NCBI GenBank assembly: GCA_018398805.1
Contig: JAGFBZ010000015.1
Coordinates: 62,001 to 126,000, forward strand
DNA: 64,000 nt
Source: Hirundichthys speculiger
Lineage: Eukaryota > Chordata > Actinopteri > Beloniformes > Exocoetidae
Direction of reading: 5' to 3'
The notes below the pieces were generated by a model. The model was not told the origin of the DNA. It made no database searches and was given only the letters and a program-made list of their open reading frames with translations. A program made the translations under genes and the position numbers. Shown here one piece after another: positions 8,737 through 19,572 of this stretch (positions are counted from its first letter, which is position 1; each line of letters begins with the position of its first letter).

Positions 8737-10686
8737 CTAAACCCTTGGTAAAGTGTCCGATACAAGGAGAACAACATCTGTAACTGGTCTAAAGTATACT
8801 TTAGCGTTGCCATTTTTCACAACTTTAACTTCTACTTTTCTGACAAGTCCATCGCTGCTGGGATGAACCTTCGCAATTACACCCATAGGCCATTGGTTCC
8901 TCTTTACAAGGGCATCCTTCAGAAGGACCACATCTCCTTGCTGCAGGTTGGGTCTGGAAGAATGCCACTTGTGGCGGTGTTGCAATGTCGACAGGAATTC
9001 CTTCCGCCAGCGATTCCAGAAAGAGTTGGCCAGGCTCTGGACTCTTTTCCACTGCTGCCTGTAGAGGTCCTTCTCCTCAAAGTCGCCCAGGGGTGCAGGT
9101 GCTGCTCCAACCTTCTGTGTGAGGAGTGTAGCTGGAGTGAGGATGAGTGGGAACTCCGGATCACTGGAGACTGGAACCAGCGGCCGTGCGTTGATGATGG
9201 CGGCCACCTCCGCCAAGAAAGTGGTCAAGACGTCCTGTGTGAGTGGTCTGGAATCAAGTTGAGCTAGCTGGGAGTCTAGGATCTTACGTGCCACCCCTAT
9301 CATCCGCTCCCAACTACCACCCATGTGAGATGAATGCGGGGGATTAAACACCCAAGTGCATCCACTATTGTTTAGGAACGACTTAACCCTTGGATCACAG
9401 GAAATTTCGTTGCGAAAGCCTAGCTCTCTGCAAGCCCCTACGAAATTTGTCCCGCAGTCTGACCTCAACTGTTTAGCGGGTCCCCTGACTGAAAAGAACC
9501 TACGGAGAGCATTGATAAAGCTAGACATGTCCATTCCCTCTATGACCTCTAGGTGTACTGCTCTAGTGCTCATGCAGGTAAACATTACTGCCCATCTTTT
9601 GCTGCTAGCAAACCCACCCCGAGTGCGACGAGAGGTGACTGACCATGGCCCAAACACGTCGATGCCTACATAGGAGAATGGAGGCTCAGTACTAAGGTGC
9701 TCTGTAGGAAGGTCCGCCATTTTCTGACACTGTAATACTCCTCTTTGCTTGCGACAAACTACACAAAAATGAATGACACTGCTGATTTGGCGTTTACCTC
9801 CTAAGACCCAGAAACCCGCTGACCTTACAGCGCCCTCTGTAAAGTGACGCCCCTGGTGCCTAGTCTTTTCATGGTAATGGCGGATCAACAGGTTAGTCAC
9901 ATGATGTTTTCGAGGCATTATTAAAGAGTGTTTCTCTGTGGTTTCGAGATCAGAGTGGAGGAGGCGTCCACCAACCCTGAGGAGACCTGACTTATCAAGG
10001 TAGGGAGAAAGCTTTATGAGGGGACTTTCCCTTGAAATGTCCTTCCCTGTTTCTATCTGATTGATCTCTTCAGAGAAGCTTTTTCGTTGGACTGCTTTTA
10101 TAACGGACTCTGTAGCTTGCTCAAAATCTGAAGTGGTGAGTTCCTGACACACATGCCATCCCTTACACTGTCCATCTGATTGCCTTAACTTAAAGGTGCG
10201 TGCAATGTGTGTCAAATGGGCAACGGCTCTGATAAGGGACTGCCAGCTGGAGAAAGATTCCAAATTTGCAGCTTTTAAACAGGAGTGTGACATCTGAACA
10301 GCTGCTGTAAGCAAAGGATGAACCTCAATGTCTGCATCAGGGTTTTGAAGTTGGAACGTATCTTGCGAATTGCTCTCTGTGGGTCTTAGAAGAAACTGAG
10401 GCCCCTTTAACCATATGCTGGATGACAGTTTGTCAGCAGGTAATGATCTGGACCCATGGTCTGCCGGGTTGCGCTCTGATGGTACGTAGCTCCATTGAGT
10501 TGGCTGAGTCACTCGTCTGATGCGTTGCACACGATTGTTCACAAACACATGAAATCTCCTTGACTCATTATAAATATAGCCAAGAACGACTCTGCTGTCC
10601 GAGAAGAAACGCATGTCACTGATCTGAATGTCCATTTCATCTCTTATAAGCTCTGCAACTTCCACCGCTAACACCGCTGCACAGCT
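8737..10686 (-). CDS. pol: BEL/Pao pol, third frame: RNase H C-terminus and integrase
   Basis: This frame continues RNase H and encodes the integrase that inserts element cDNA into the genome. It is open from 10743, but the coding sense starts at about 10686, where it picks up the RNase H reading (CAAVLAVEVAEL follows the previous frame's TIPRLELC). Numbering from residue 1 at 10743: RNase H aspartates in FFSDSRVVLGYI (D48) and NPADHGSR (D95); an integrase zinc-binding region with HYHEKTRH and CVVC near 289-330; the catalytic triad D362 (YVGIDVFGPW), D429 (LRSDCGTNF) and E479 (GGSWERM); then a C-terminal basic region with GDVVLLKD. All key residues are present. It ends just before the polypurine tract. 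A separate start is unlikely; it is part of one polyprotein, needing frame correction or frameshifting. Confidence 0.93.
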   Translation of the reverse strand, partial: SCAAVLAVEVAELIRDEMDIQISDMRFFSDSRVVLGYIYNESRRFHVFVNNRVQRIRRVTQPTQWSYVPSERNPADHGSRSLPADKLSSSIWLKGPQFLLRPTESNSQDTFQLQNPDADIEVHPLLTAAVQMSHSCLKAANLESFSSWQSLIRAVAHLTHIARTFKLRQSDGQCKGWHVCQELTTSDFEQATESVIKAVQRKSFSEEINQIETGKDISRESPLIKLSPYLDKSGLLRVGGRLLHSDLETTEKHSLIMPRKHHVTNLLIRHYHEKTRHQGRHFTEGAVRSAGFWVLGGKRQISSVIHFCVVCRKQRGVLQCQKMADLPTEHLSTEPPFSYVGIDVFGPWSVTSRRTRGGFASSKRWAVMFTCMSTRAVHLEVIEGMDMSSFINALRRFFSVRGPAKQLRSDCGTNFVGACRELGFRNEISCDPRVKSFLNNSGCTWVFNPPHSSHMGGSWERMIGVARKILDSQLAQLDSRPLTQDVLTTFLAEVAAIINARPLVPVSSDPEFPLILTPATLLTQKVGAAPAPLGDFEEKDLYRQQWKRVQSLANSFWNRWRKEFLSTLQHRHKWHSSRPNLQQGDVVLLKDALVKRNQWPMGVIAKVHPSSDGLVRKVEVKVVKNGNAKVYFRPVTDVVLLVSDTLPRV

Positions 10687-12950
10687 CAAGCCTCGGAATG
10701 GTAAGATCGGGCTTAGGGGCAAGTTTGGCCTTTCCAAATACAAATGAAAGCTCTGTCACATCATCTTTGCTCGCCGCTCTTAAGTAAGCCACAGCCGCAA
10801 TTGCTTGAGTTGATGCGTCGCAGAAGATGCAAATTTCCTTGTGTTCTGCATTTGTGAAGGAGAAGGAGCAATACGATCTTGGGATGTGAATTTGCTCAAG
10901 TTGTTTGAGACCATTCTTCCACTCTGTCCATTCCCTGAACATGTCCTCTGGAAGAGTCTCATCCCACCCGCAAGTCTCTACAGTCAGTTTACGCAACAGT
11001 GCCCTCCCCTGGATGCTTACTGGAACTGCGAACCCCAGCGGATCAAAAAGGCTGTTGATGGTGGACAAAACGCCCCTCTTTGTGTAAGGCTTTTCAGCTT
11101 GGGAGACTCTGAACGTGAAAGTATCATTTTCGATGTCCCAAGATACTCCTAAACTTCTCTGCATAGGAGGAAACCCTGCATTAAAGTCGATATCTTTGAG
11201 CCCGTTTGCTAAGTCTTCAGAGGGAAATGCTTTCATTACGTTAGGGCTATTCGAGGCTATTTTATGAAGCCTCAAGTTGGATGCCGCAAGCAGTTCCTGT
11301 GTGTCCTTTAGAAGGTTGACAGCCTCAGGTTCAGTGGGAACAGACTTCAGTCCATCATCGACATAGAAATGTCTTTGTACGAACTGCTTAGCCACTAAAG
11401 AGTACTGTGTGTCTGACTGGTGTGCTGCATTTCTCAGACCAAAAATAGCAACGGCAGGGGACGGGCTGTTGCCGAACACGTGCACCTTCATTCTGTACTC
11501 GACAATTGGCTCTTTCGGGTCGTTGTTGTGGTACCAAAGGAAACGTAAAAAGTTCCTGTGGTCTTCTCGCACGTAAAAGCAGTGGAACATTTGTTGAATG
11601 TCCGCTGTAACAGCCACAGCCTCTTCTCTGAAGCGTACAAGGACCCCAACTAGGCTGTTGTTCATATTAGGACCTGTGAGCAGCACGTCATTTAAAGACA
11701 CCCCCTGAAACTTAGCGCTCGAGTCAAACACCACCCTGATGTTCCCCGGCTTCTGCGGGTGATAAACGCCAAAAAAGGGCAGATACCAGCATTCTTCTCC
11801 ATTCTTAAGGGCTGGAGCTGGCTCTGCGTGGTCTTTATCAAACAACCCCTGCATAAAGTCCATAAAATGTCTCTCCATTTCAGGACGTCTCTTTAATGTG
11901 CGGCGGAGTGACTCCAAGCGGCTAAGTGCTAGACTTCTGTTGTTTGGAAGACGGGTTCTCGGCATGCGGAAAGGAAGTGGAGCTGTCCAGCTGTTTGTAT
12001 CGTCTTGGTAAAAGTCTCTTTCCATAATGCGCAGAAAGGCTTGATCCTCAATAGAAGGGGCGAGCCTTTCATCCGTTTCCTTTCGTAGAAATATGTGCTC
12101 CCCTATTTCAGATGAACTGCGAGTGTCCCAGGGCTCGTTGTATGACTGGGCCAGCTCCTTTATGTGAAAACTGTTTTGGCAGGGTGGTAGGAGACTTGGA
12201 CGCCCATTCTCTAGAACACTAGTTCTGTATGAGCCCACAACAGCTGGCTTATGAGCTCCCCCAAGGCATACATCTCCTACAATAACCCACCCAAGAGCTA
12301 GTCTCTGGGCAAATGGAGCACTAGCTGGACCATTGACTCGTTCTAACACCTTGTGTACTTCTATGACGTCTCTACCTAACAGCAACATTATCTCAGCCTC
12401 CTGGTTCAGAGGTTGTATTTTGCTTGCAAGGTGTTTGAGGTGGGCGTGAGCTAAGGCTACCTCTGGTGTCGGGATTTCAGACTTGTTGTCTGGAAGTGAG
12501 TCACACTCGAGCAGGGAAGGGAGAGGAGAGATGAACTGGCCATCAATGGACTGTATAATGAAATTCTCGGCTATGCGACCATTTGTGATAGAAACCCCAG
12601 TGCATGTCTTAAGCGTGTATGGTGCTAGACTGCTCAGTGAAATGTCAAAGGTGTCATAAAGGCTTGACTTGGCTAACGACCTATTGCTCTGGTCATCTAT
12701 GATAGCATAAACCTTGACTTTCTTGTCTGGATGCCCCTGAGGATATACATAAGTCTGACATATTTTTGAGCATGAGCGCCCCCCTCTGGCATTCCCACAA
12801 ACTTGAGTGCACGCTGAGCTGGTCTCTAAACTGTTCAGATTACTCTCCCCGCCGTGCTCCTGCCTGTGTTCTTCGCCCTGGTCAAAGGTAACACCAGTGT
12901 TCTGTGTCCACGGGGCTGGACCTGCGTGCAGTGCAGCAATGTTTTTTGCT
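10676..12950 (-). CDS. pol: BEL/Pao pol, second frame: protease, reverse transcriptase, RNase H N-terminus
   Basis: This is the middle block of the polyprotein. The frame is open 13012-10637, but meaningful homology starts near 12945, where IAALHAGPAPW continues the Gag zinc knuckle. Numbering from residue 1 at 13012: the aspartic protease motif IIDDQSNRS (D106/D107); the RT region from about 400, with VVFDSS, TADIQQMFH (D471) and the catalytic FYVDDG (550-554); RNase H IFCDAST (D732). It runs out of frame after TIPRLELC near 10680, where homology moves to the next frame. There are no internal stops, which fits a young copy. The start at 13012 is an open-frame artefact, not a likely initiation site. 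Confidence 0.93.
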
Positions 12951-14573
12951 GTTGCACTCTGAACATATGATTTCCACTTTACAGTCTTTAGCTTGGTGAG
13001 TGGAGGAATCACAACACCTAAAGCAAATATTGTGTTCTCTGAGGTATGCTTTACGCATATCTAATGGTTTTTCTCTAAAACCCCTACACCTCTTTAACGA
13101 GTGTGGTTTCTTATGAATGGGACACTGTTTGTTCGTGAACTCGCTCTTGCTGACTGAACTTGTTTTGTTTACCTCTGTTTTGTGGACAGCAACGGGAGGT
13201 CTGAACTGAGGAAATCTTTTGCGGTGATTGTCATGAGTCGCAGGGGCTGAAGCGGCTGACTTAAAACTGGGATCATTTCTCATTCTTGCTTCGTCTTGTA
13301 TAAAGCGGCAGAAAAATGAAAATGGAGGGAAACTCACTTTGTTCCTATGCTTGTATTTTGTCCCCTCTGACATCCACTTGTCTTGAAGATTTATTGGCAG
13401 CTTCTCGACCACTGGAGCAATGCCACGTGATGTGTCTAAATACACTAGCCCAGGTAGAGCACCATCAGATTTTGCTGCATTAATTTCAGACAGCAGGTCG
13501 CCGAGTTCTCTGAGTTTTTGGGGCTCTTTATTTGACACTCTAGGAAAGCGTTCAAGTCTGTCGAGGAGAGACTTCTCAATAGCCTCTGGGGTGCCATAAC
13601 ATTCTTGTAGCCTTGTCCAAATCTGATGTAGGCCTTCTGCTGGATTGTTGAGATGGACGGAGCGAATGCGTTTGGCATGTTTGGATGACTCTTCTCCAAG
13701 CCACCGAGTGAGTAAATCTAATTCTTCATTAGGCTTTAAGTTCAGCCCCTCTGTAACATTATAAAAGGAAGCTCTCCACGCCCAGTAGTCCTCCGCCCTA
13801 TCTGTGAATTTTGTTAGACCATCGGTGACTAAATTTCTTTTGGCCAGAAATGTAGCTAAACTAGAAAATTCACTGTTCTCATTGTAAGATTGCCTTGGCT
13901 GGAAGGGCGGACTGCAAGGAGAAAGAAAGCCTGTTGGCTGGGGTGTAGCGTTCACATACTTCGGGCCACGTTGTGCTTGGGTGGCAGCTGGTGACGGGGG
14001 GTTACAGAACTCATCTTTAACATCCTGCTGATGAATTTGTGGGACATTTTTAAGTGAGGCGGCTGGATCAGGGAGTGGGCTTAAAGGACGTTGTTCTATG
14101 GGTGAAAACTGCTTTGTGTCTGGTAAGTCTTCCTCGTTTTGATCTGGTGAATATTTAAAATAATTCTGCACTTTGTGTGACTGAGATGTTGCTGGAAGCT
14201 GACTTAGCGTGTGAGGGGTAAGTCTTGGTTGTGTGTTGTCTTTAACTTGCCTCGATTCCCCATGTTGCTTTTCTGATGCAAGTGTTGACGTTTCCCCGTT
14301 TACCTCCTCAGCTATAGCTGCTTCAAACAAACTGGCTTCTGCGAGAGCAGCCTCTGCTTCCTTTTCTGCCTTCAGCACGTCCAAAGTGGCGCTCAGCTCT
14401 GCTTGTCTCATTTTAATTTCCATCTCCCGACGTGCGAACTCAGCTCGGGCACGTGCTGCTTCAGCCTTTGCACGTGCTTCAACTGCTGCTTTGGTGAGGG
14501 AGCTGCTGGATCTGGACGATGAACCGGAGCAGGTAGACCGGACCTCCAGATGTTCCTCTTCCTCTGGCTGCAT
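12882..14573 (-). CDS. gag: BEL/Pao gag
   Basis: This is the structural Gag that would form the particle and bind element RNA. The first ATG of the open frame is at 14573, giving 563 aa; the frame extends upstream into the LTR only through a GTG codon, so ATG was chosen. In order: an acidic start, an Ala/Glu/Arg-rich coiled coil at about residues 25-90, a Pro/Gln-rich linker, a conserved Gag domain of the DUF1759/Pao type (FTDRAEDYWAWRASF to WLGEESSKHAKRI and RLQECYGTPEAIEKSLLDRL), and zinc knuckles CFRCC...HQAKDC and CSECNSKKH. After the second knuckle the frame departs from family expectation and stops at 12882, while the continuation lies in the +1 frame across an A-run at 12942-12947. Confidence 0.92.
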   Translation of the reverse strand: MQPEEEEHLEVRSTCSGSSSRSSSSLTKAAVEARAKAEAARARAEFARREMEIKMRQAELSATLDVLKAEKEAEAALAEASLFEAAIAEEVNGETSTLASEKQHGESRQVKDNTQPRLTPHTLSQLPATSQSHKVQNYFKYSPDQNEEDLPDTKQFSPIEQRPLSPLPDPAASLKNVPQIHQQDVKDEFCNPPSPAATQAQRGPKYVNATPQPTGFLSPCSPPFQPRQSYNENSEFSSLATFLAKRNLVTDGLTKFTDRAEDYWAWRASFYNVTEGLNLKPNEELDLLTRWLGEESSKHAKRIRSVHLNNPAEGLHQIWTRLQECYGTPEAIEKSLLDRLERFPRVSNKEPQKLRELGDLLSEINAAKSDGALPGLVYLDTSRGIAPVVEKLPINLQDKWMSEGTKYKHRNKVSFPPFSFFCRFIQDEARMRNDPSFKSAASAPATHDNHRKRFPQFRPPVAVHKTEVNKTSSVSKSEFTNKQCPIHKKPHSLKRCRGFREKPLDMRKAYLREHNICFRCCDSSTHQAKDCKVEIICSECNSKKHCCTARRSSPVDTEHWCYL

Positions 14574-14641
14574 CGTTGCATCTGGGTCTGACGGACTGCG
14601 TGCTGTACCTCCAGAAGTAGCCGTTTCACTAGCCGTTTTAC

Positions 14642-15258
14642 TATTCTGCCCTCGCACCAGCTAGGCAGATAGTTAACCATCACCGGAAAAACCACACCGT
14701 TGTTCCTTCTTTCTTTTATTTCGGTAGAACGGCATGGAAGTCAACAGTGGTCATGTGTGGTAAAACTGTAAACAAACAGTACAGAGTATATAAGGTAAAA
14801 GGAATTACAACTTCTGCAAGGCAAAAATAAATCTGACAACCCCGCCACGGCCCCCCACGACCCCTGACAACCCCGCCACGGCCACCCACGAAGGCAAACA
14901 ACACAACAAAAAAATGCTAACGCTAACGCTAGCTCGCGGCTAAATTAGAAAGTAAAATAAGGCCTTTTTTCATCACAAATAAATATAAAACTTTATAAAA
15001 CAATGAACCGAAGTCAATATGAGTTGTGAGCAATGATTACACAACATAAAAACACACATACCGGCTGTGCTGGCTCAAACAGCATGAAAGTACAGAAGCA
15101 GGATGAACTGGTCTCCATGAAAACGGGAAGGAAGTAGCAACGGCGCCACTTCCTGCTTTATCAAAATAAGATGCACCTCCACAAAACACAAACAAGGGAT
15201 ATACCATCCTACTGATCAACAAATTAAAAGCTGGGGCGGCTCTTAAGGAGCCAGAACA
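14642..15258 (-). repeat. 5' LTR of the BEL/Pao element
   Basis: 617 bp, matching the 3' LTR except for one substitution and one inserted base. It drives transcription toward lower coordinates. The AATAAA signal on the minus strand is at 14715-14720. Confidence 0.95.
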
Positions 15259-15263
15259 GATTC

Positions 15264-16885
15264 GCTAAGGAGGGATATATAATCTCCAGAAGACAGATTA
15301 GCCTAAACCAGCCAAAAAAGAGGGAATATTGGAGTTTCAGTCATCAGAAAGTTGTGTTGCTCGTCTCCTCAGGTTTTAGATTTTACATCTATAATGCTGC
15401 TCTTTGCCTCATCTTGTCAAGTCTGAGACTTCTTCAGCTGTGTGGAAGAGGTTCAAATAAAAGCACAAGTTAGCATACTGACCTCCTAACCTCCTCAGAG
15501 TTGCGTCTCCAGTCCAGTCTGTGGTCCAGGTGAACATCCCTCATAATGGAAATAGTGTTTTGCTTATTCCTGTGCCAAAATCATCTTTTGTCCTGTCGAT
15601 GTTCAGAAAGGAGGAATTGTTCCTACACCACGCTTCAAAACTTCAGCGGCTCCTCTAAGATACTTTCTTCCTCAAAACTACATCTATTCTTGAAGGATTT
15701 TTTTTTTCAAAGCATGGGTTTGCATAATCAAGTTTCAAAAGGCTTGATTATAGAGTAAATTTCTAATGATGATGAAAGCAATGGCGGTTAATTTCACCCG
15801 CTGCAGGTCCGCTGGGATGGACAGCCTCGAGAGATTGAGCCCAGCTGAGATGTTAAAGTCAAATTTAATTAAAGGCACGACACTTGGATGGGTGCGTCTG
15901 GAAAGTGTACACGCAGACCCGTCGTTTCAGACAACAAGATGATTGATTACTTAGAAAAATCATGGGGGAGGGAGTGCTGGGGAGCGTTTCTTCGTGAGTA
16001 TGAAGTTTATTCTGGAACTTATTCTGACCCTCGTCAGAGCCCTGACACAAAAACAGGCTCTCCTCTTCCCAATCTCTTTTTTCCTCTTCTTCTTCTTCCT
16101 CTCGTTCCCTCGTTCTCTGCGGCCTCGCTTTGAGTGGCGAGACCTCTGTTCATCTGTGAAGCCACGATAACGATTGTTTCTTTGAATGAGGGAAATGACT
16201 GAAACCCGGTGACCTCCAGCGACACAAAAACACGCTAAACGCTGACGCCAGGCCTCTGCTGCCATGAGACATTACCAGCCAGCGTGTACATGTCATTTGG
16301 AAGACAAAAGAATAAAAGGCCAAACGCCAAGTGTGGTCATAAACAGTTGTTAAGTAAAGCCCATAGTTGGAATAGCTTGAATACAAGTCAGCTGGACTTC
16401 TTTTCGTGGGTCTTAAAGATGTCTCACCTCTCATCCTACGAGCTTTAACGATCTATTGTGCTGAGTCATTCAAAGTCACATGTAAGTCAGCGGTTCTTAG
16501 AGTGGGCCTTTTGTCAATTGTACATTATTTATTAGGTCAGCGCGTGAGTTTTTTTTCGTCTCATGAATCAAGGTGAACGGCTGTGACCCGGTCCAGAACA
16601 CAACTAACAGTCCATGGCGTTTGGTGGCGCCAGTGAACAGAAAAAGAAAAAGAAAAGGAAACCATCATGACCAGATAAATATGGCAGGCACTTGTGTGAA
16701 CGGGACAGTTTTTGGGGACGCATGTTTTTTTATTTTTTGCTTGCATGTTTGTTTGAGTTATTTGATTCTTGTGCAGGCAGTGTCTTTCTCCCTCTAGAGG
16801 CAGCAACCAAGTAAACTCCCCCAGATTGACTAATGAGCAGCAGGTGTGCGTGGGTAGGGAAGGAATAAAGGGCCCAGCCATAACC
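15264..16885. other. unassigned sequence
   Basis: Single-copy-looking non-coding DNA with no recognised transposon end. Short frames around 15960-16430 lack motifs. An A-rich run near 16638 and pyrimidine-rich runs near 16075 account for the low-complexity frames. Confidence 0.3.
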
Positions 16886-16889
16886 CAAG

Positions 16890-17400
16890 CGACGGGGGTC
16901 ACTAGAGCCAGAGAGGGCAGAGTAAACCGGCGACAGCCAGCTGAGAGCTAGAGCCGGCGGGCTAGCCGGTAGGCTAACCGGCTAGCGGTCGGCGGGATGA
17001 TGCTAGCGGGAGGATGCTGGTGGGAGTTGCCGGTGGGCAAAGAGCTCCACCCAGGAGATGCGAAGAGGACCCGGTCGGCCCGCTGTCTACCCACGGATGT
17101 GGTGGCCGTTGGGACCAGCAGGATCTAGCCTGAAGCACAGCAACCTGTACCTGTTTGGCGTGAATACTCCGGCCTGGGTGGCAACTTGGTCCCACTGTGG
17201 CACACAGCTCCGAAACTAGACCAACTCCCCCCAGAAAGTTTCCAGGGTCTCTCTGAGTGACCTGTTCCAAGACAGACTTGTCAAGGCCTCAAATAAGATC
17301 CCAGAAACCCTTGCTGCGGGGCCGTTAGCGCTAATGGAGCTACACCGGTAGCCAAGGCCTTGTAAAACTACCTCCAAACCTCGCTGGAAACGTGCCCTCC
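16890..17400. other. GC-rich patch with repeated GCTAGC/CCGG motifs
   Basis: Markedly more GC- and CpG-rich than its surroundings. From 16937 to 17015 short variants of gctagccgg recur in both orientations. No continuous coding frame matches a known family. It could be the 5' end of a repeat or a small CpG-rich element; I cannot decide. Confidence 0.35.
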
Positions 17401-17968
17401 AACAGAAAAGGTTTGGATCAACATCAGTACGTTGTTGTTTTTCTCTCTTTTTTTAAAATCTAGTAAAAATGTTTTGTCACTAAACTGCAGATTTAAAAAC
17501 TGCTATTTCTATCTGTAGTGCAGCTTCATCGGCTGAACTCTGTGGTCTTAGGTGAAAGGCATGTTGAAGATTCGAGGCAGTTCCTGTAAGGATTCATTAC
17601 ATTCATAACAGAGTCAAAAACCAGGAGTGGTGAAACCTCTAATGAGGCTAAAATGATCAAAGCCACAAAGCAGTGTTGAGTTTTCTCAATCTCCTCAAGC
17701 ACGTGAACCAGACGGTCTGTCTGACTGGACTGCAGCCTCCGAGGAGAAGATGAGACCACAGCCTTTCTTCTTTGTCCTGCCGCCTCTCGCTTAATAACTT
17801 GTAGCGGCTTTGTTTGCCAATAAAGAATGACTCATGCGGACTCCCAGAGGACATGATAAACCCTCTAATCTTTCAGCCTTCTCGCTATGAAGATTCATGC
17901 AATTCAAATGCCCCGTGCAGATACGACTCAGGGTCTCCGCGAGCAGCTTTTTGAAATATTTTCTGTGT
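17401..17968. other. unassigned sequence
   Basis: No coding region or repeat recognised. Confidence 0.3.
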
Positions 17969-17998
17969 CGTCTCATTTTCCGTTGTGAAAATGAGACG
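17969..17998. repeat. perfect 12-bp inverted repeat (hairpin)
   Basis: Arms cgtctcattttc and gaaaatgagacg around a 6-base loop, cgttgt. No target duplication or transposon context was seen. Confidence 0.7.
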
Positions 17999-18924
17999 AG
18001 AAATTTGCCCTTAAAATCACACCAGAATGAATCTTTTTTGTATTTTAGAGCTAAAACTGCATAAACAGGTGATGTTAATTAATCAAATTGTAATTACCAG
18101 AGCCCCTTAAAGCCACTCTGTGTAGTAATACCATTTGCAACCACATGTTGGCAGCTCATCAGGGAGTTTATGTGTCAGTCACTGGGATAAAATCACAATA
18201 AAGTGCATCTCCAGTGGGCCAAAGTGGTGACAGCCTCATTTTCACAGCGTCGCCATGTGGTTAGAAGTGGTATTGCTGCACAACTTATGAATTTTGTGAA
18301 GGAGTGATTGAAAATGTAGAAAGGCAATTATATGGGTTGAGTATATTTTATTGTGCAACGTTTGCAAACACCTGCAATGATGGAAAATGAGAAACACAGA
18401 AATGACAGACTGAGAAGGAAGAATTGAAGACAATGAGATGATCAGGCAAAGAAATATATGGTTAACAAAGGATAACACAATATAAACAAATACCATCATA
18501 TAAATCCAACATCCATGATGCTGAAAATGGAAAAAGTTTCATTTCGATTCTTGATTCCTCTGTGTGTCTCTCTTTTCTTTAAGACATCTTATCTTACTGT
18601 TGAAGGATTTGTGCAGCTTTGAGAGGTGAGTCAGTCGTCTCTAACTCCTAAATATTATGCTAAGATTTCATGAGCGCTAAGCTTTTGCGAGTTTTAAACC
18701 TGTTGAGTGTGACACGATCAGAGTTGGTCTCAGCTAAAGGTGTTTGTTTGGTTGGTTAAGTGGCTCCTGAAACATTTTCTTCAGGGTAATAATACATTCT
18801 TGACAAGACATTCAGCCTCTCGAGGGCAGAAATGAAGCAATGATTAAATTCCCAGACAATAGAAGCTTAAAATGAGAGCTTGAATGGATGACAGTTAATT
18901 AGAGAGATATGCAATAGCCAGGAA
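17999..18924. other. unassigned AT-rich sequence
   Basis: No feature supported. Confidence 0.3.
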
Positions 18925-19300
18925 AATTATGTGAACCCCTTGGAACTAATAGGTTTTCTGAATTAATTTGCCATAAAATGTGATCTAATATTACACAAAC
19001 AAAATCTGACTAAGCTGATTATAATTAGATGAGTATATCTTAAACATATCTATTTAACATTGACTGAAACCTTGTAGTTAATAACTGGGGCAACAAAAGC
19101 ATTTTCCAGCAATGACTTCAAGAAAGCGCTTCCGGTAGCTCTGAACATGGGAGATCAACGTTTTGAACATTTCTCTGTACGGAACTGTAAGATCTGAAAT
19201 GTTTGTGAATTGTTCACAGGAGCTCTTTGGGGGGAGGGTCCCTAATGCTCAGTCCTGCTGCGTTGGCTTCAGCTTCCCTGACTTTATCCTGTAGGATATT
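18925..19300 (-). mobile_element. decayed Tc1/mariner-like relic
   Basis: Segments such as attatgtgaaccccttgg, gccataaaatgtgatct and agcaatgacttcaag resemble, from memory, a Tc1-type family common in fish whose transposase reads on the minus strand. No intact frame or complete inverted terminus remains. Confidence 0.4.
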
Positions 19301-19572
19301 AATCTGGGAATGGTCAAAGCGCTCAGGCAGCCAAACAAGCCCGACTCACCACACTCCCTCCATACGGCGTTGCTTGGATGTTGGTAAGCTGTGCCCTTTT
19401 TTATGCAGGTCTAGGAGTATTCTCCCTGATTTAACTTTTGTTTCTGGGTTACATTGAGGACTGCCAAGGTGCTCTTTGGCAGGCGGGTATGTCAAATGTA
19501 AACTAACAAGGAGAATGGCATGAGCATGCAAAATTAGAACTAGATGCATTCATCAAATCCATGCAGACGATT

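Larger units (their letters stand above)
8091..15258 (-). mobile_element. full-length BEL/Pao LTR retrotransposon, recent insertion
   Basis: The 7168-bp element has two LTRs (8091-8706 and 14642-15258), a perfect 5-bp target duplication gattc (8086-8090 and 15259-15263), and minus-strand gag-protease-RT-RNase H-integrase, the BEL/Pao gene order. The LTRs differ by one substitution (8264-8266 region, ttcttc versus ttctgc) and one 1-bp indel, so the insertion is very recent. A purine-rich GGCGGGGAG precedes the 3' LTR (8707-8715). There is no env. The coding region is split by two frame changes, at about 12942 and 10680. The primer-binding site after the 5' LTR is not obvious. Confidence 0.96.

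Noticed and set aside
8863..9267. Plus-strand 134-codon frame.
   Set aside because: It is antisense to integrase coding sequence of the BEL element.
14716..15222. Short minus-strand frames inside the 5' LTR, also present in the 3' LTR.
   Set aside because: They lie in the LTR, are duplicated because the LTR is, and lack any motif.
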